Of a stretch of DNA of 64,000 nt, positions 9,071 to 18,028 are shown piece by piece (positions within the stretch are counted from its first letter, which is position 1; every line of letters starts with the position of its first letter). A model generated the notes under the pieces. It was given only the letters and a program-made list of their open reading frames with translations. It had not been told where the DNA came from and did not search any database. A program made the position numbers and the translations under genes. The stretch covers positions 51,008-115,007 of the forward strand of contig CAVSPU010000007.1 in the NCBI GenBank assembly GCA_963729815.1. The letters run 5' to 3'. The stretch is from DAHUXN01 sp963729815 (GTDB taxonomy: Bacteria > Acidobacteriota > Terriglobia > Acidiferrales > UBA7541).

Positions 9071-9397
9071 CTAATCCCCGGCAGCTTCGGCCGCGGCTCC
9101 GCCGACCGACCGACGCTGCTGGAAACACTCGCGACAATAGACCGGCCGCCCTTGCGTGGGCTTGAACGGCACGGTCGTTTCCTTGCCGCATTGCGAACAG
9201 ACGGTCTTGGTTTCGACGCGCTGGGTGCTCGCCGGAGCCGGACCGCTCGAACTTTGACCGCGAACCGACTTGCAAGTCTTGCACCGCTTCGGTTCGTTCT
9301 TGAAACCCTTGTCGGCGAAAAACATCTGCTCGCCCGCCGTGAAAACAAACTCCGAACCACATTCCGAGCACTTCAGAACCTTATCGTGAAATTCCAT
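9071..9397 (-). CDS. Double zinc-ribbon protein
   Basis: 108 residues from the ATG at 9397, preceded by GGAGCGG; the longer open frame upstream has no ribosome-binding site. Two treble-clef or ribbon units are visible. The first is CSECGSEF paired with CKTCKS about 28 residues later. The second is CSQCGKETTV paired with CRECF. This is the layout of small CxxC-x(n)-CxxC proteins often annotated as zinc-ribbon or 'probable zinc-binding domain' proteins; nucleic-acid or protein binding is usual for the fold but not shown here. The C-terminus is Ala/Gly-rich. It is adjacent to rpsU on the same strand, 161 bases apart. Confidence 0.82.
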   Translation of the reverse strand: MEFHDKVLKCSECGSEFVFTAGEQMFFADKGFKNEPKRCKTCKSVRGQSSSGPAPASTQRVETKTVCSQCGKETTVPFKPTQGRPVYCRECFQQRRSVGGAAAEAAGD

Positions 9398-9558
9398 GGG
9401 CCGCTCCGGGGTGTAGCTGGGACATGTTCGAAAACACGACACCCTGAACCAGATCATGCCGGGATTTGCTGGGACTCCCTGATTTTCCCGCCCGCCGACT
9501 TGAAAGAGACATAACGGAACGAGGCATAAAGGAAACACCCAAGGCTTTGCCGCCTAGC

Positions 9559-9756
9559 CTAATCTATTTCCCGACGCTGTTTTTTTCGGAGGCGCTTACG
9601 CGATAGAGCTTCCTTGGCTCGGCGCTTCTCTCCAGGTTTCATGTAGTAACTGTGCTTCTTGATTTCCTTGATGATGTCTTCCGCCTGGACTTTGCGTTTG
9701 AAACGCCGCAGGGCATTCTCCAAAGATTCGCCCTCTTGAATGACAACTTCCGCCAC
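9559..9756 (-). CDS. rpsU: Ribosomal protein S21
   Basis: 65 residues from a GTG start. It shows the full S21 pattern: an N-terminal strand (AEVVIQEGESLENALRRF), then KRKVQAEDIIKEIKKHSYYMKPGEKRR, quoted only in part, and a strongly basic C-terminal helix. It binds the 30S platform and supports translation initiation. A GGGGGTGAAG stretch upstream serves as ribosome-binding site, and a TATAAT box on this strand at 9810-9815 gives a likely start of transcription about 45 bases before the gene. Confidence 0.95.
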   Translation of the reverse strand: MAEVVIQEGESLENALRRFKRKVQAEDIIKEIKKHSYYMKPGEKRRAKEALSRKRLRKKQRREID

Positions 9757-10095
9757 GCAACTTCACCCCCGTTTCAGGACCGTGTTCGAGATATGTTACT
9801 GGAGTGGGTATTATAGACGATTCCCGCCGCAGGACACATCCTTGACGCGCGGTTTTAGCGGAGGCAACCCGTGAAGTCAAGGATTATATTTTTGTAGGAG
9901 GCCGGCGGTCCTGAAATCGCAAACTTCGCTCTGGAGACCGCGAAATGCGGCGGCTGTAATGACCATCGCGCGGCCGGGCACTGTGTGGACTGAATGGCCA
10001 GAGCGGTGCCAGTTGCTCGCGAGATTTGCATTTCGTGGGTTCGGACGCCAGATGTTGTTAGAATGTGCTGGCCAGTTCCTGGCGGGAACAACGCA
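9757..10095. promoter_or_regulatory. Divergent rpsU/glgC intergenic region
   Basis: 339 bases without a gene. On the minus strand TATAAT lies at 9810-9815, a likely -10 box for rpsU, although no good -35 is seen at the usual distance. An 8-bp inverted repeat (TCCTTGAC at 9839-9846, GTCAAGGA at 9876-9883) could form the base of a hairpin between the divergent genes. The open frame running into glgC from 9994 shows no homology before the start chosen at 10096 and is treated as leader. Confidence 0.4.
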
Positions 10096-11328
10096 ATGTC
10101 GTTGATGAAAAACGCGATCGGTGTGCTGATGGCGGGAGGGCAGGGTGAGCGCCTTTGGCCGCTGACGCGCGACCGCGCCAAGCCCGCGGTGCCTTTCGGC
10201 GCCATCTACCGCATCATCGACATCACGCTTTCGAATTGCCTCAACAGCGATCTGCGCCGGGTTTTCGTTCTCACGCAATACAAGGCGCTGAGCCTGAATC
10301 GCCATGTTCGCCAGGGATGGTCTTCGCTGATGGGCGTGGGCGATTTCATCGAAATTCTTCCGCCGCAAATGCGCGTCTCGGCGCACTGGTACCTGGGCAC
10401 GGCCGACGCTGTCTACCAGAACATCTATTCCATCGGCAGCGAGCAATCGAGCTACGTGATCATTCTCTCCGGCGATCACATCTACAAAATGAATTACGAG
10501 AAGATGCTCGAGCAGCACGTCGATTCGGGCGCCGACGTGACGCTCGCGACCGTGGAGATGACGCCCGAAGATGCGGCGCTGAAATTCGGCGTGATCGATA
10601 CCGATAAAGAGGGACGCGTTCTCGCCTTCCACGAAAAACCGGCTGTGCCCAAGCTTTCCGCGCGCCATCCGGGGAAGGTCGACGCGTCCATGGGCATCTA
10701 CGTTTTCAATACGCAATTTCTGCTGCCCGCGCTGATCGCCGACGCCGAAGACCCGAATTCGTCGCATGATTTCGGCCACGATGTCCTGCCAAGGATTATC
10801 GGGAACTTCCGAGTCTACGCGTACAATTTCCACGACGAAAACAAACAGGAGAATTTGTACTGGCGCGACGTGGGCACCATCGACGCGTATTACGACGCGA
10901 ACATGGATCTGGTCAACGTTTCGCCGGTATTCAACCTTTACGACAAGAGCTGGCCATTGAAGACCTGGGAGCAGCAATACCCGCCGGCGAAATTCGTTTT
11001 CGCCGATCCGGGGCGGACGGGAACAGCCGTGGATTCGATTGTCGCGGCGGGTTCGATTATTTCGGGCAGCCGCGTCAACCGGTCGGTCGTCGGCTACGAT
11101 GTGCGCGTGAACAGCTACTGCGAAGTGGAAGATTCGATCATCTACAATCACGTGAACATCGGCCGGCATTCGAGGATTCGGCGGGCGATCATCGACCGGC
11201 ACGTCAAGCTGCCCGAGCACACGGAAATCGGCTACAACGTGGACGAAGACCGCAAGCGCTATCACGTCAGCGATAACGGCGTCGTTGTCGTGGTTCGCGA
11301 TGAATCCATGCTGGAAGAGCCGGAGTAG
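10096..11328 (+). CDS. glgC: Glucose-1-phosphate adenylyltransferase
   Basis: 410 residues. It makes ADP-glucose from glucose-1-phosphate and ATP for glycogen or alpha-glucan synthesis. The N-terminal nucleotidyltransferase domain has LMAGGQGERLWPLT, the KPAVPFGAIYRIID pattern, HWYLGTADAVYQN, the SGDHIY metal site and FHEKP. The middle has YWRDVGTIDAYYDANM. The C-terminal part is a left-handed beta-helix of hexapeptide-like repeats (SRVNRSVVG, CEVEDSIIYNHVNIG). The ATG at 10096 was preferred to the longer frame because all family similarity begins there and a GCGGGA lies upstream; ATG at 10105 is also possible. Enolase follows 45 bases downstream, giving a carbon-metabolism pair. Confidence 0.94.
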   Translation: MSLMKNAIGVLMAGGQGERLWPLTRDRAKPAVPFGAIYRIIDITLSNCLNSDLRRVFVLTQYKALSLNRHVRQGWSSLMGVGDFIEILPPQMRVSAHWYLGTADAVYQNIYSIGSEQSSYVIILSGDHIYKMNYEKMLEQHVDSGADVTLATVEMTPEDAALKFGVIDTDKEGRVLAFHEKPAVPKLSARHPGKVDASMGIYVFNTQFLLPALIADAEDPNSSHDFGHDVLPRIIGNFRVYAYNFHDENKQENLYWRDVGTIDAYYDANMDLVNVSPVFNLYDKSWPLKTWEQQYPPAKFVFADPGRTGTAVDSIVAAGSIISGSRVNRSVVGYDVRVNSYCEVEDSIIYNHVNIGRHSRIRRAIIDRHVKLPEHTEIGYNVDEDRKRYHVSDNGVVVVVRDESMLEEPE

Positions 11329-11373
11329 CGGAACGCCTGCCCGTGCCGGCGATCCGCAAAGGAGCGCTTACTC

Positions 11374-12687
11374 ATGCCCAGGGATCACGCAAAAATTGTT
11401 CATGTGCATGGCCGCGAGATTTTGGATTCGCGCGGCAATCCCACGGTTGAGGCGGACGTAATCCTTGGGAGCGGGATGCGCGGGCGCGCGGCGGTGCCTT
11501 CCGGCGCGTCGACAGGCGAGCACGAAGCGATCGAGCTGCGCGACGGCGACAAATCGCGCTATCTCGGCAAAGGGACGCGCAAAGCGGCGGAAAACATCAA
11601 CGGCCCGATCGCGAAAGCCGTCACGGGAATGGACCCCTGCGACCAGAAGGCGCTCGACCGCAAAATGCTCGATGCCGACGGCACGCCGAACAAATCAAAG
11701 CTGGGCGCCAATGCAATTCTCGCCGTCTCGATGGCCACGGCGCGCGCAGCGGCCGCGGAAAGCGGCTTGCCCCTTTATAAATATCTCGCGCGATTCTCGA
11801 GCTCGAAATCGGCGGATACGCTGCCGGTCCCCATGATGAACATCCTGAATGGCGGCGCGCATGCCGATAATTCCGTGGATGCGCAGGAATTCATGGTCAT
11901 GCCTATTGGCGCGCCGAATTTTCACGAAGCTTTGCGATGGGGCGTGGAAGTCTTCCATCATTTGAAGGCGGTGTTGAAGAGAAATGGCTACTCGACGGCG
12001 GTGGGCGATGAAGGCGGCTTCGCGCCGAACCTGAAATCGAACGAAGAAGCGCTCGAGCGTGTTCTCGAGGCCATCGTCGCCGCGGGCTACAAACCCGGCG
12101 AGCAAGTGGCGATTGCGCTCGATCCGGCCGCGAGCGAGTTCTACGACAAGTCGAGCGGCAAATACGTTTTCAAGAAATCCGATAAATCGCAGCGTACTTC
12201 CGCGCAAATGGTCGAATTCTGGGCCAATTGGGTGCGCCAGTACCCGATCGTTTCGCTCGAAGACTGCATGGCCGAGGGCGATTGGGAAGGCTGGGAGCTG
12301 CTGACGAAAACGCTGGGATCGAAATTGCAGATTGTCGGCGACGATATTTTCGTCACGAACCCGGAAATTTTTGCGCGGGGAATCGAACGGAAAATCGCCA
12401 ACGCGATTCTGATCAAGCTGAATCAAATCGGCAGCGTCACGGAGACGATCGAGGCGATTGAAATGGCGCGCAAGGCAGGTTATGCGTCGATTGTGTCGCA
12501 CCGTTCGGGCGAGACCGAAGACACATTCATTGCCGATTTCGTCGTGGCCATGGGGACGGGGCAGATCAAGACCGGCTCCGCGTCACGCACCGACCGCATC
12601 GCCAAATACAATCAGTTGCTTCGCATCGAGGAGGAACTGGGCGACGGCGCCAAATTTCCCGGCCGCAAGGCGCTCGCCGCGAAGTAG
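11374..12687 (+). CDS. eno: Enolase (phosphopyruvate hydratase)
   Basis: 437 residues with AAAGGAG upstream of the ATG. It interconverts 2-phosphoglycerate and phosphoenolpyruvate in glycolysis. All signature segments are present: EILDSRGNPTVE at the start, GASTGEHEAIELRD, LGANAILAVSMA, NGGAHADN, AVGDEGGFAPNL (catalytic Glu), YPIVSLEDCMAEGDWEGW, GDDIFVTN, the catalytic Lys in AILIKLNQIGS and SHRSGETED near the C-terminus. Length is normal. It probably shares a transcript with glgC. Confidence 0.98.
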   Translation: MPRDHAKIVHVHGREILDSRGNPTVEADVILGSGMRGRAAVPSGASTGEHEAIELRDGDKSRYLGKGTRKAAENINGPIAKAVTGMDPCDQKALDRKMLDADGTPNKSKLGANAILAVSMATARAAAAESGLPLYKYLARFSSSKSADTLPVPMMNILNGGAHADNSVDAQEFMVMPIGAPNFHEALRWGVEVFHHLKAVLKRNGYSTAVGDEGGFAPNLKSNEEALERVLEAIVAAGYKPGEQVAIALDPAASEFYDKSSGKYVFKKSDKSQRTSAQMVEFWANWVRQYPIVSLEDCMAEGDWEGWELLTKTLGSKLQIVGDDIFVTNPEIFARGIERKIANAILIKLNQIGSVTETIEAIEMARKAGYASIVSHRSGETEDTFIADFVVAMGTGQIKTGSASRTDRIAKYNQLLRIEEELGDGAKFPGRKALAAK

Positions 12688-12728
12688 GCGGGGACACGCG
12701 CCGCCGCCGCGCGCAATCACGCAGAAGA

Positions 12729-12926
12729 TTAGCGAGGCTTCGATTTATAGCCAGCGCATTGAATGACCGGCAGGCGCGGATACTTCGCGAATGAGGGGTC
12801 CGTCGCCGAGCGCTGGCAAAGGATGAACGCCGAGCCGCGATCAGATTCGATCCGGCGCGCGTATTCGCAATCCGCGCACAGGCCGTTTCTTGCGCGTTCC
12901 GCTGCCGCCTCGCTATTTTCGCTCAC
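12729..12926 (-). CDS. Small four-cysteine protein
   Basis: 65 residues. Cysteines occur as CADCEYARRIESDRGSAF, then one Cys about 17 residues on (LCQRS) and one near the end (IQCAGYK), suggesting a single metal-binding site. The composition is coding-like. Short proteins with this Cys spacing and a KYPRLPVxxCxGY ending occur widely in acidobacteria as hypothetical proteins (from memory). It is convergent with enolase. Confidence 0.6.
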   Translation of the reverse strand: MSENSEAAAERARNGLCADCEYARRIESDRGSAFILCQRSATDPSFAKYPRLPVIQCAGYKSKPR

Positions 12927-13024
12927 GCTTCGAGAATAACATCAAGAAGAGCCCACTCGTATGCAAGGCGGCATTTTTCCGCTCTGCTCACCGGTCCGCG
13001 GACACTGGCTGCCGGTAGATCGCC

Positions 13025-13963
13025 TCAGGACGGCTTCGAGAAGTGGCGTGCCACCTCGGAGGCATATCGGGTGCCGACATGCTCGCGATTGGATGCGAGC
13101 CACTGGCTTAAGCGAGTCTCCCCTGAAGTCGGACCCTCGGGGGCTAGCAGGTTAGCCATAAGGCCCTTGTACTCCTCCCAGGTGAGGACAACGTCTCGAA
13201 CGAACCAGCCGGTCACAAACGTGGAAAGGTATGCTAAGAGCATCGGCAGATGAACAAGGCGAATGGAACGACCCACCTGTGCAGCAATAAGTTTTACAAG
13301 CTCATCGAAACGGAACGTCTCAGGTCCGACTGCATTGATAACGGCGTTTTCTTGCCCATCGACAGCATCCGCGATCAGGCGCGCCATGTCTTCAACATAG
13401 ATCGGGCGGATATGGTAGCTGCCGTCACCGGGGATGCCGAACACAGGAAAACGGCGGATGAACCACGCGATGTTGTTGATTAGGATGTCTTCGAGGCCGA
13501 AGATTACCGTGGGCCGCAAAATCATGTACGAGAGACCTGAGTCGAGCACAGCCTGTTCCAACTGGGCCTTGCCTCTGTAGTAGCCCAGCGGGGATTGCAG
13601 TGATGGGTTGGCGATGCTGACATGAACGACACGTTTGACCCCAGCGTTCTTCGCAGCGTTGATCAAAGTGCAAGTGTTTTGGACCGCAGCTTCAAAAGAG
13701 GACTTTCCGTGAGGGAAACGCACCCAATATGTATTTATCAGGACTGACGCACCGGTAAGAGTTTCGGTGAGCCGGTCGGGGTTCTCAAAGTCATAAGGAA
13801 AGACTCGGACTTTCTCACCAAAGGCGTTTTTCCGTTTCGGGTGGTACGTCAGTGTGCGAATCGCGTATCCACGACTAAGCAGAAGTCGCGTGGTGTATTT
13901 GCCCGTGTAGCTGAATGCACCGGTGATGACAACCGTCTTGGCTGAATCCCGCGTTTGCTGCAT
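13025..13963 (-). CDS. NAD(P)-binding NmrA/SDR-like epimerase or reductase
   Basis: 312 residues. Atypical short-chain dehydrogenase with the dinucleotide-binding motif TGAFSYTGKY near residue 15, VRVFPYDFENPDRL, a YYRGK segment in the place of the YxxxK catalytic pair, and RPTVIFG followed by RPIYVEDMARLI. This resembles complex-I 39-kDa-subunit-like or NmrA-like proteins that act as NAD(P)H sensors, or reductases in quinone or lipid metabolism. Base composition looks less GC-rich than the flanking housekeeping genes. It stands alone on this strand, with a hypothetical membrane gene and a tRNA following upstream. Confidence 0.82.
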   Translation of the reverse strand: MQQTRDSAKTVVITGAFSYTGKYTTRLLLSRGYAIRTLTYHPKRKNAFGEKVRVFPYDFENPDRLTETLTGASVLINTYWVRFPHGKSSFEAAVQNTCTLINAAKNAGVKRVVHVSIANPSLQSPLGYYRGKAQLEQAVLDSGLSYMILRPTVIFGLEDILINNIAWFIRRFPVFGIPGDGSYHIRPIYVEDMARLIADAVDGQENAVINAVGPETFRFDELVKLIAAQVGRSIRLVHLPMLLAYLSTFVTGWFVRDVVLTWEEYKGLMANLLAPEGPTSGETRLSQWLASNREHVGTRYASEVARHFSKPS

Positions 13964-14062
13964 GTTCCAACCCGGCCTTCAAGAAGTGAACGCAATTGTC
14001 ATATTTCGACCGCACAACGATCCGAGGGGAAGAACGGCTCTCCCCGCGTGACCGCTATAGCC

Positions 14063-14467
14063 TCACGGGCAAATTGGTGGTGGCGATGCTCGCCGCACTA
14101 ATATCATCACCGCGACAAAAAAAGCTGCCACCACAGTTGCGATTGGGGCAAGAAGTTCAGACATCATTGCCGCCGAGCAACCCGCAATGCCGGCACAGGT
14201 AATAATTCCCGCGAATTCCTCGAAAGAGACATGTCGACGAAGCACTACGTAATAGAGAAGAGGGCCGACCACAAGGGCTACGGCCCCGCCGAAAAGGGAA
14301 GAACCCTCAGCAAAAGTGATCTGGGTCTGGTGTGACCAATTCCGAGCAGAAACCTCGCCCTCGAATAAACCAATCCCGGCCCCCACCACAACAGAAGTTA
14401 CGACTACGGAAACTAACTGCCACGCGAACTTGCCTATCTTTCGTATTGTACTCGTCATTGTACTCAT
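14063..14467 (-). CDS. Hypothetical four-helix membrane protein
   Basis: 134 residues with about four hydrophobic segments: near 14-34 (AWQLVSVVVTSVVVGAGIGL), 56-74 (GSSLFGGAVALVVGPLLYYV), 82-100 and 103-124. A GCGGGAC sits just before the start, and an ATG three codons further is equally usable. No family recognised. Like the neighbouring NmrA-like gene it appears lower in G+C than the window average. Confidence 0.5.
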   Translation of the reverse strand: MSTMTSTIRKIGKFAWQLVSVVVTSVVVGAGIGLFEGEVSARNWSHQTQITFAEGSSLFGGAVALVVGPLLYYVVLRRHVSFEEFAGIITCAGIAGCSAAMMSELLAPIATVVAAFFVAVMILVRRASPPPICP

Positions 14468-14562
14468 TTATGGTCCCGCGCTTGGGTCATTTTCGGATTC
14501 GATGAACGCAATTGCCGCTATATGCCGTCCTTACGCATGGCCGAAGCGCTTTCGCAAAAGTG

Positions 14563-14638
<76 letters not shown>

Positions 14639-14899
14639 GCGCGTCTCCACATCTTATACTGAAATGGCCGCGCGATATATCGCGGCGGCCGCGGGCCGCG
14701 CAACGCGAAAAATCAACGGAGTCTGGGCTCTCCGATTTCCCGGGAAGTTTCCTGTTGCAGTAGCGGCGAGACCGCTCCCGCCCGTTGGGTGCAACCTTAA
14801 ATCAGTATTAATTTACATTTAACCTTGCGGTCTCCGCTTTTTGAGCCCGCTCATTTGTGGTATGCATTCGACGTTGGTCAGCGGTACGGGAGGAGAATC

Positions 14900-15919
14900 A
14901 TGAAAAAGCTATGGATGGCATTCTTCGCGGGCCTGTTCATCATGGCGCTCGGAACGGCGGCGCGCGCTGCCGCGCCTCTCAAACTCATTGCGAAATATCA
15001 GATGCCGGCCGATGTGAAGGGCCGTTTCGACCATCTCGGGGTTGATGTTCGTGCCAATCGGCTGTTTCTTGCCGCGGAAAGCGCCCATGAGGTTCTGGTC
15101 TTCAATTTGGGAACCGGGAAATTCATCCGCGCGATCACGGGCATCGGCATTCCTCATGCCATTTTTGTCCGCGAGGATCTCAACCGGATTTTCATCACCG
15201 ATGGCGGCGCGGGCGAAGTGAAAATGTACGATGGCAAGACCTACCGCTTGCTCGGCGCGGCCAAGCTCAAGGTCGACACGGATTCGATCGGCTATGATCC
15301 CGCCACTCATTATTTGTATGTCGACAACGGCGGCGGCGACGCCCACGAAACATTTTCCATGCTCAGCGTGATCGACACGAATTCCGGCAGCAAAGTCGCC
15401 GATATCAAAATTGACGGCGACACGCTGGAAGCGATGGCTCTGGAAAGCGGCAGCGCGAAGCTCTACGTGAATAATCCGGCGAAGAGCGAGGTTGACGTTG
15501 TCGACCGGAAAACGCGCCAATTGCTGGCGAGTTGGCCCGTCACCATGGGCAAGCGCAACGTCGCCATGGCCCTCGACGAGCCGTCCCACCGCCTCTTCGT
15601 CGCCTGCCGCAGCGGCGTCATCGTCGTTTTCGACACCGAGACCGGAAAAGAACTCCAGGCGCTGCCCATTTCAACAGGCGTTGATGATCTGATTTTCAAT
15701 TCGCAAACGAAGAGGATTTACGCCTCATGCGGCAGCGGCGCCGGCGCGCTCTACGTCTACCACGAGAACGATCCGGATCATTACAACTTGCTGGGACAGG
15801 TTGTCTCGGCGCCCGGTGGCAAGAACGAAGTCCTCGCCGCTTCGCTCGGCCGGCTATTCATTACCGTCCCGCCGCAGGGAACGGCGCCCGGCGCGGCCTA
15901 CGAGTACAAAGTTCAATAA
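14900..15919 (+). CDS. Exported YncE/YVTN-type beta-propeller protein
   Basis: 339 residues from the ATG at 14900, preceded by GGGAGGAG. A signal peptide covers about residues 1-24 (KKLWMAFFAGLFIMALG, cleavage near ARA-AA). The rest is made of repeated four-stranded units of the type RLFLAAESAHEVLVFNLGTG, quoted in part: RIFITDGGAGEVKMYD, YLYVDNGGGDAH, LYVNNPAKSEVDVVD, RLFVACRSGVIVVFD, RIYASCGSGAGALYVY. This matches seven-bladed YncE-like periplasmic propellers, which often bind ligands or DNA or scaffold other proteins. Partner and ligand are unknown. Confidence 0.83.
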   Translation: MKKLWMAFFAGLFIMALGTAARAAAPLKLIAKYQMPADVKGRFDHLGVDVRANRLFLAAESAHEVLVFNLGTGKFIRAITGIGIPHAIFVREDLNRIFITDGGAGEVKMYDGKTYRLLGAAKLKVDTDSIGYDPATHYLYVDNGGGDAHETFSMLSVIDTNSGSKVADIKIDGDTLEAMALESGSAKLYVNNPAKSEVDVVDRKTRQLLASWPVTMGKRNVAMALDEPSHRLFVACRSGVIVVFDTETGKELQALPISTGVDDLIFNSQTKRIYASCGSGAGALYVYHENDPDHYNLLGQVVSAPGGKNEVLAASLGRLFITVPPQGTAPGAAYEYKVQ

Positions 15920-15956
15920 GCGCGGCGGGATTCGGGCTGTTTTTGGGATTTCGAAA

Positions 15957-16460
15957 TTAAAATTCGTAAATCACTTTGCCGTTCGTGTCCGCGGTCGGTC
16001 CGTAAACGGAAGGCGCGCGCGCTCCCAGAACGCGCAGGTAAACGACGAGCTGGCCCCGATGGTGCGTCGAGTGGTTGAGCCGGCGCGTAAAGATCCAAGG
16101 GCGCGAGCGTGTCACGTCGAAAAAAGCGGCCGTTTCCCTCCACCAGCCCTCCGGTTTCTGCCGGAGGATTTCGAGTCGCCGCGCGGCATCACCTCTGTAC
16201 CTTTCAATGTAACCGCGCTTTGTTTTTTCACTTGGATTGTAATCGCCAATGTCGATCCCGAGCATCTTCAGCATCCATCCACCTTCGGATTGGATTTGAT
16301 GGTCCATTTGCTCGAGTACAGTCCGCGATTTCGGCGCTGGACGAAAATCCATTGCGCCATCGGGGAACGCCGACCAGATCGTGATGGTTTTCAGAGTCTC
16401 GGTTTCGTACGTGTCCAGCAGGAATCTGTATGGGTCTGTTGAGGCGGCAAGCACATTCAT
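15957..16460 (-). CDS. DinB-family protein
   Basis: 167 residues, start supported by GGAGCTGCAG before the ATG. Four-helix DinB-like protein with a His in LEQMDHQIQSE and the C-terminal metal pair in LNHSTHHRGQLVVYLR. Such proteins are typically annotated as damage-inducible or thiol-dependent transferase-like, without known substrate. It is convergent with the beta-propeller gene and lies downstream of a transporter gene on the same strand. Confidence 0.83.
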   Translation of the reverse strand: MNVLAASTDPYRFLLDTYETETLKTITIWSAFPDGAMDFRPAPKSRTVLEQMDHQIQSEGGWMLKMLGIDIGDYNPSEKTKRGYIERYRGDAARRLEILRQKPEGWWRETAAFFDVTRSRPWIFTRRLNHSTHHRGQLVVYLRVLGARAPSVYGPTADTNGKVIYEF

Positions 16461-16499
16461 CTGCAGCTCCGTCGGTTCGGCGCACCGCTCCAGAATTGA

Positions 16500-16534
16500 G
16501 ATTCTCCGGGCCAGCCGAACTGGCCCGGAGAATC
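16500..16534. terminator. Perfect 15-bp hairpin
   Basis: GATTCTCCGGGCCAG at 16500-16514 and its exact complement at 16520-16534 flank a five-base loop (CCGAA). It lies 19 bases past the stop of the OFA transporter gene and 39 bases before the start of the DinB gene, both on the minus strand. The GC-rich stem suits a terminator of the transporter transcript, but no T-run follows, so factor-assisted termination or mRNA-end protection is also possible. Confidence 0.6.
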
Positions 16535-16553
16535 ACCGGAAGCTAGCCTTCCA

Positions 16554-17810
16554 TCAGCGCGTCGCCGCCGACGCACTTGCGGCTCCGAGAGCTTTTGTCG
16601 GCCGCCAGCGCGCCAAAATCGGAAAGATCAGCGAAACGAGCATCACAATGGTGATGATGTTAATCGCTGGCGCATAGCGGCCGATGTTTTGGTGGATATG
16701 CGCGATCATGATCGGCGAGGGAATCGCCGCGAGTCCCCATGCGAGCAAAATAATTCCGTAGATTCCTCCCATGGCCTTCGCGCCAAAGAAATCCGCCGTG
16801 AACGAAGGCATGGTGCCGAATCCGCCGCCGTAGCAGAGTCCGATGGTGGCGAAGCAGACGGTGAAAAGCGTCCAATCGTGAATCCGCGGCAAGAGGAAGA
16901 AGACCGCCACTTGAATCAGGAAAAGCAGGAAGTACACGCGCGCGCGGCCGAGATAGTCCGAGACGAACGCCCAGAAAACGCGGCCGATTCCGTTGCAGAT
17001 GGAAATGACGCCCACCATCGCGGCGGCTTTCAGCACGGTCATGCCCACCATTTCCTGCGCCATCGGCGACGCCTGGCTGATGATCATGATGCCCGCCGAA
17101 ACGTTGAGGAACAGGAGCAGGAACAAAAGATAAAACTGCCACGTGCCGAGCGCTTCGCCTACCGTGAAGTCCACCGCACTGGCCGATTTCGACACCGCCG
17201 TGCGTGGCTCCCATCCCGCCGGCCGCCAACCCTGCGGTGGATTGGCATAGAACTGCGCCGCGATCACCACCACGATCAAGTACACAAGTCCGAGCGTCCA
17301 GAACGTTGTCGAGATGCTGTAGTTCTTTACTTCCCACGCGGCGAACGGGCCCATCACCGCCGCGCCAAATCCGTAGCCGCAAACGGCCACGCCCGTCATC
17401 AGCCCACGCCGGTCCGGAAACCATTTGACCAGCGTCGCGACCGGGCAAATGTAGCCCATGCCCATCCCGATGCCTGTCAGCACTCCGTAACCGACATATA
17501 GCAAGTTCAGCGAGTGATGCGCCGCGGCCACAGCCGATAGCATGTAGCCGATGCCGTAGATGACGCCTGCTGTCGTGGCGACTTTTCGCGGCCCGACTTT
17601 GTCCTGCCAAAGCCCTCCAATAATCGTCCCCACGCCGAGAAAAACAATCGCAAGCGTGAAATTCAATTGAACTGCGGTCTCCGCCCAGTGCTCGGCGCCC
17701 ATCAGCGGTTTCTTGAAAACGCTCCAACCGTAAACAGCTCCCAGACAAATCTGCATGCACACGGCCGCGACTGCGATTCCCCAGCGATTCGGCAGGCGTT
17801 CAGACGTCAT
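16554..17810 (-). CDS. MFS transporter of the oxalate/formate antiporter (OFA) type
   Basis: 418 residues with AAGGAGATACCG before the ATG. Twelve hydrophobic segments in two halves. The first helix (GIAVAAVCMQICLGAVYGWSVF, in part) and KVGPRKVATTAG after helix 2, then GIGMGMGYICPVATLVKWFPDRRGLMTGVAV, quoted only in part, are typical of OFA-family carriers. These exchange small carboxylates such as oxalate and formate or take up other organic acids. A formate dehydrogenase-like cluster (fdhD plus molybdoenzyme) lies directly upstream on the same strand, so formate or a related acid is a sensible substrate guess, but it is not proven. Confidence 0.85.
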   Translation of the reverse strand: MTSERLPNRWGIAVAAVCMQICLGAVYGWSVFKKPLMGAEHWAETAVQLNFTLAIVFLGVGTIIGGLWQDKVGPRKVATTAGVIYGIGYMLSAVAAAHHSLNLLYVGYGVLTGIGMGMGYICPVATLVKWFPDRRGLMTGVAVCGYGFGAAVMGPFAAWEVKNYSISTTFWTLGLVYLIVVVIAAQFYANPPQGWRPAGWEPRTAVSKSASAVDFTVGEALGTWQFYLLFLLLFLNVSAGIMIISQASPMAQEMVGMTVLKAAAMVGVISICNGIGRVFWAFVSDYLGRARVYFLLFLIQVAVFFLLPRIHDWTLFTVCFATIGLCYGGGFGTMPSFTADFFGAKAMGGIYGIILLAWGLAAIPSPIMIAHIHQNIGRYAPAINIITIVMLVSLIFPILARWRPTKALGAASASAATR

Positions 17811-17909
17811 CGGTATCTCCTTATCTGGCGGCGTTTCGCCGCTGACTCCGTTTTGATCCGACGCCCCGACGTGCTCCCGATTCCCGACTGCAACTGCGCT
17901 GCACTTCTT

Positions 17910-18023
17910 TTACGACTTGGCCGGCCGCGAAGCGTGCTCCGCAACCAAACCCAGGCGCTCGTCCCCCGAATACACAACGAAGCGCCTGCCGCGCAAAAAC
18001 CCAACCACAATCATGCCGGACAT
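17910..18023 (-). pseudogene. Remnant of an FdhD C-terminus
   Basis: A 37-codon frame reading MSGMIVVGFLRGRRFVVYSG and onwards to DERLGL, then a stop. Its first ~22 residues match the C-terminal end of the intact FdhD at 18724-19545 (MTLIGFLRGTRFVVYCGDERV), with roughly 70 percent nucleotide identity by eye. It starts six bases after the stop codon of the hypothetical gene at 18029-18727. So the hypothetical gene sits between an intact FdhD end and a second, diverged one. It has no ribosome-binding site of its own and is too short to work as FdhD. I read it as the scar of a duplication, recombination or insertion event. Confidence 0.7.
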
Positions 18024-18028
18024 CGAAT

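Noticed and set aside
9994..10095. 34-codon upstream extension of glgC
   Set aside because: No family similarity and no ribosome-binding site before 9994; the GlgC fold starts at 10096.
16500..16534. Classical intrinsic terminator
   Set aside because: The stem is perfect but no T-run follows on either strand, so I list it only as terminator-like.
17807..18010. 67-codon minus-strand frame upstream of the OFA transporter
   Set aside because: It is an out-of-frame reading of the FdhD remnant, rich in Arg/Ser, with no start signal.
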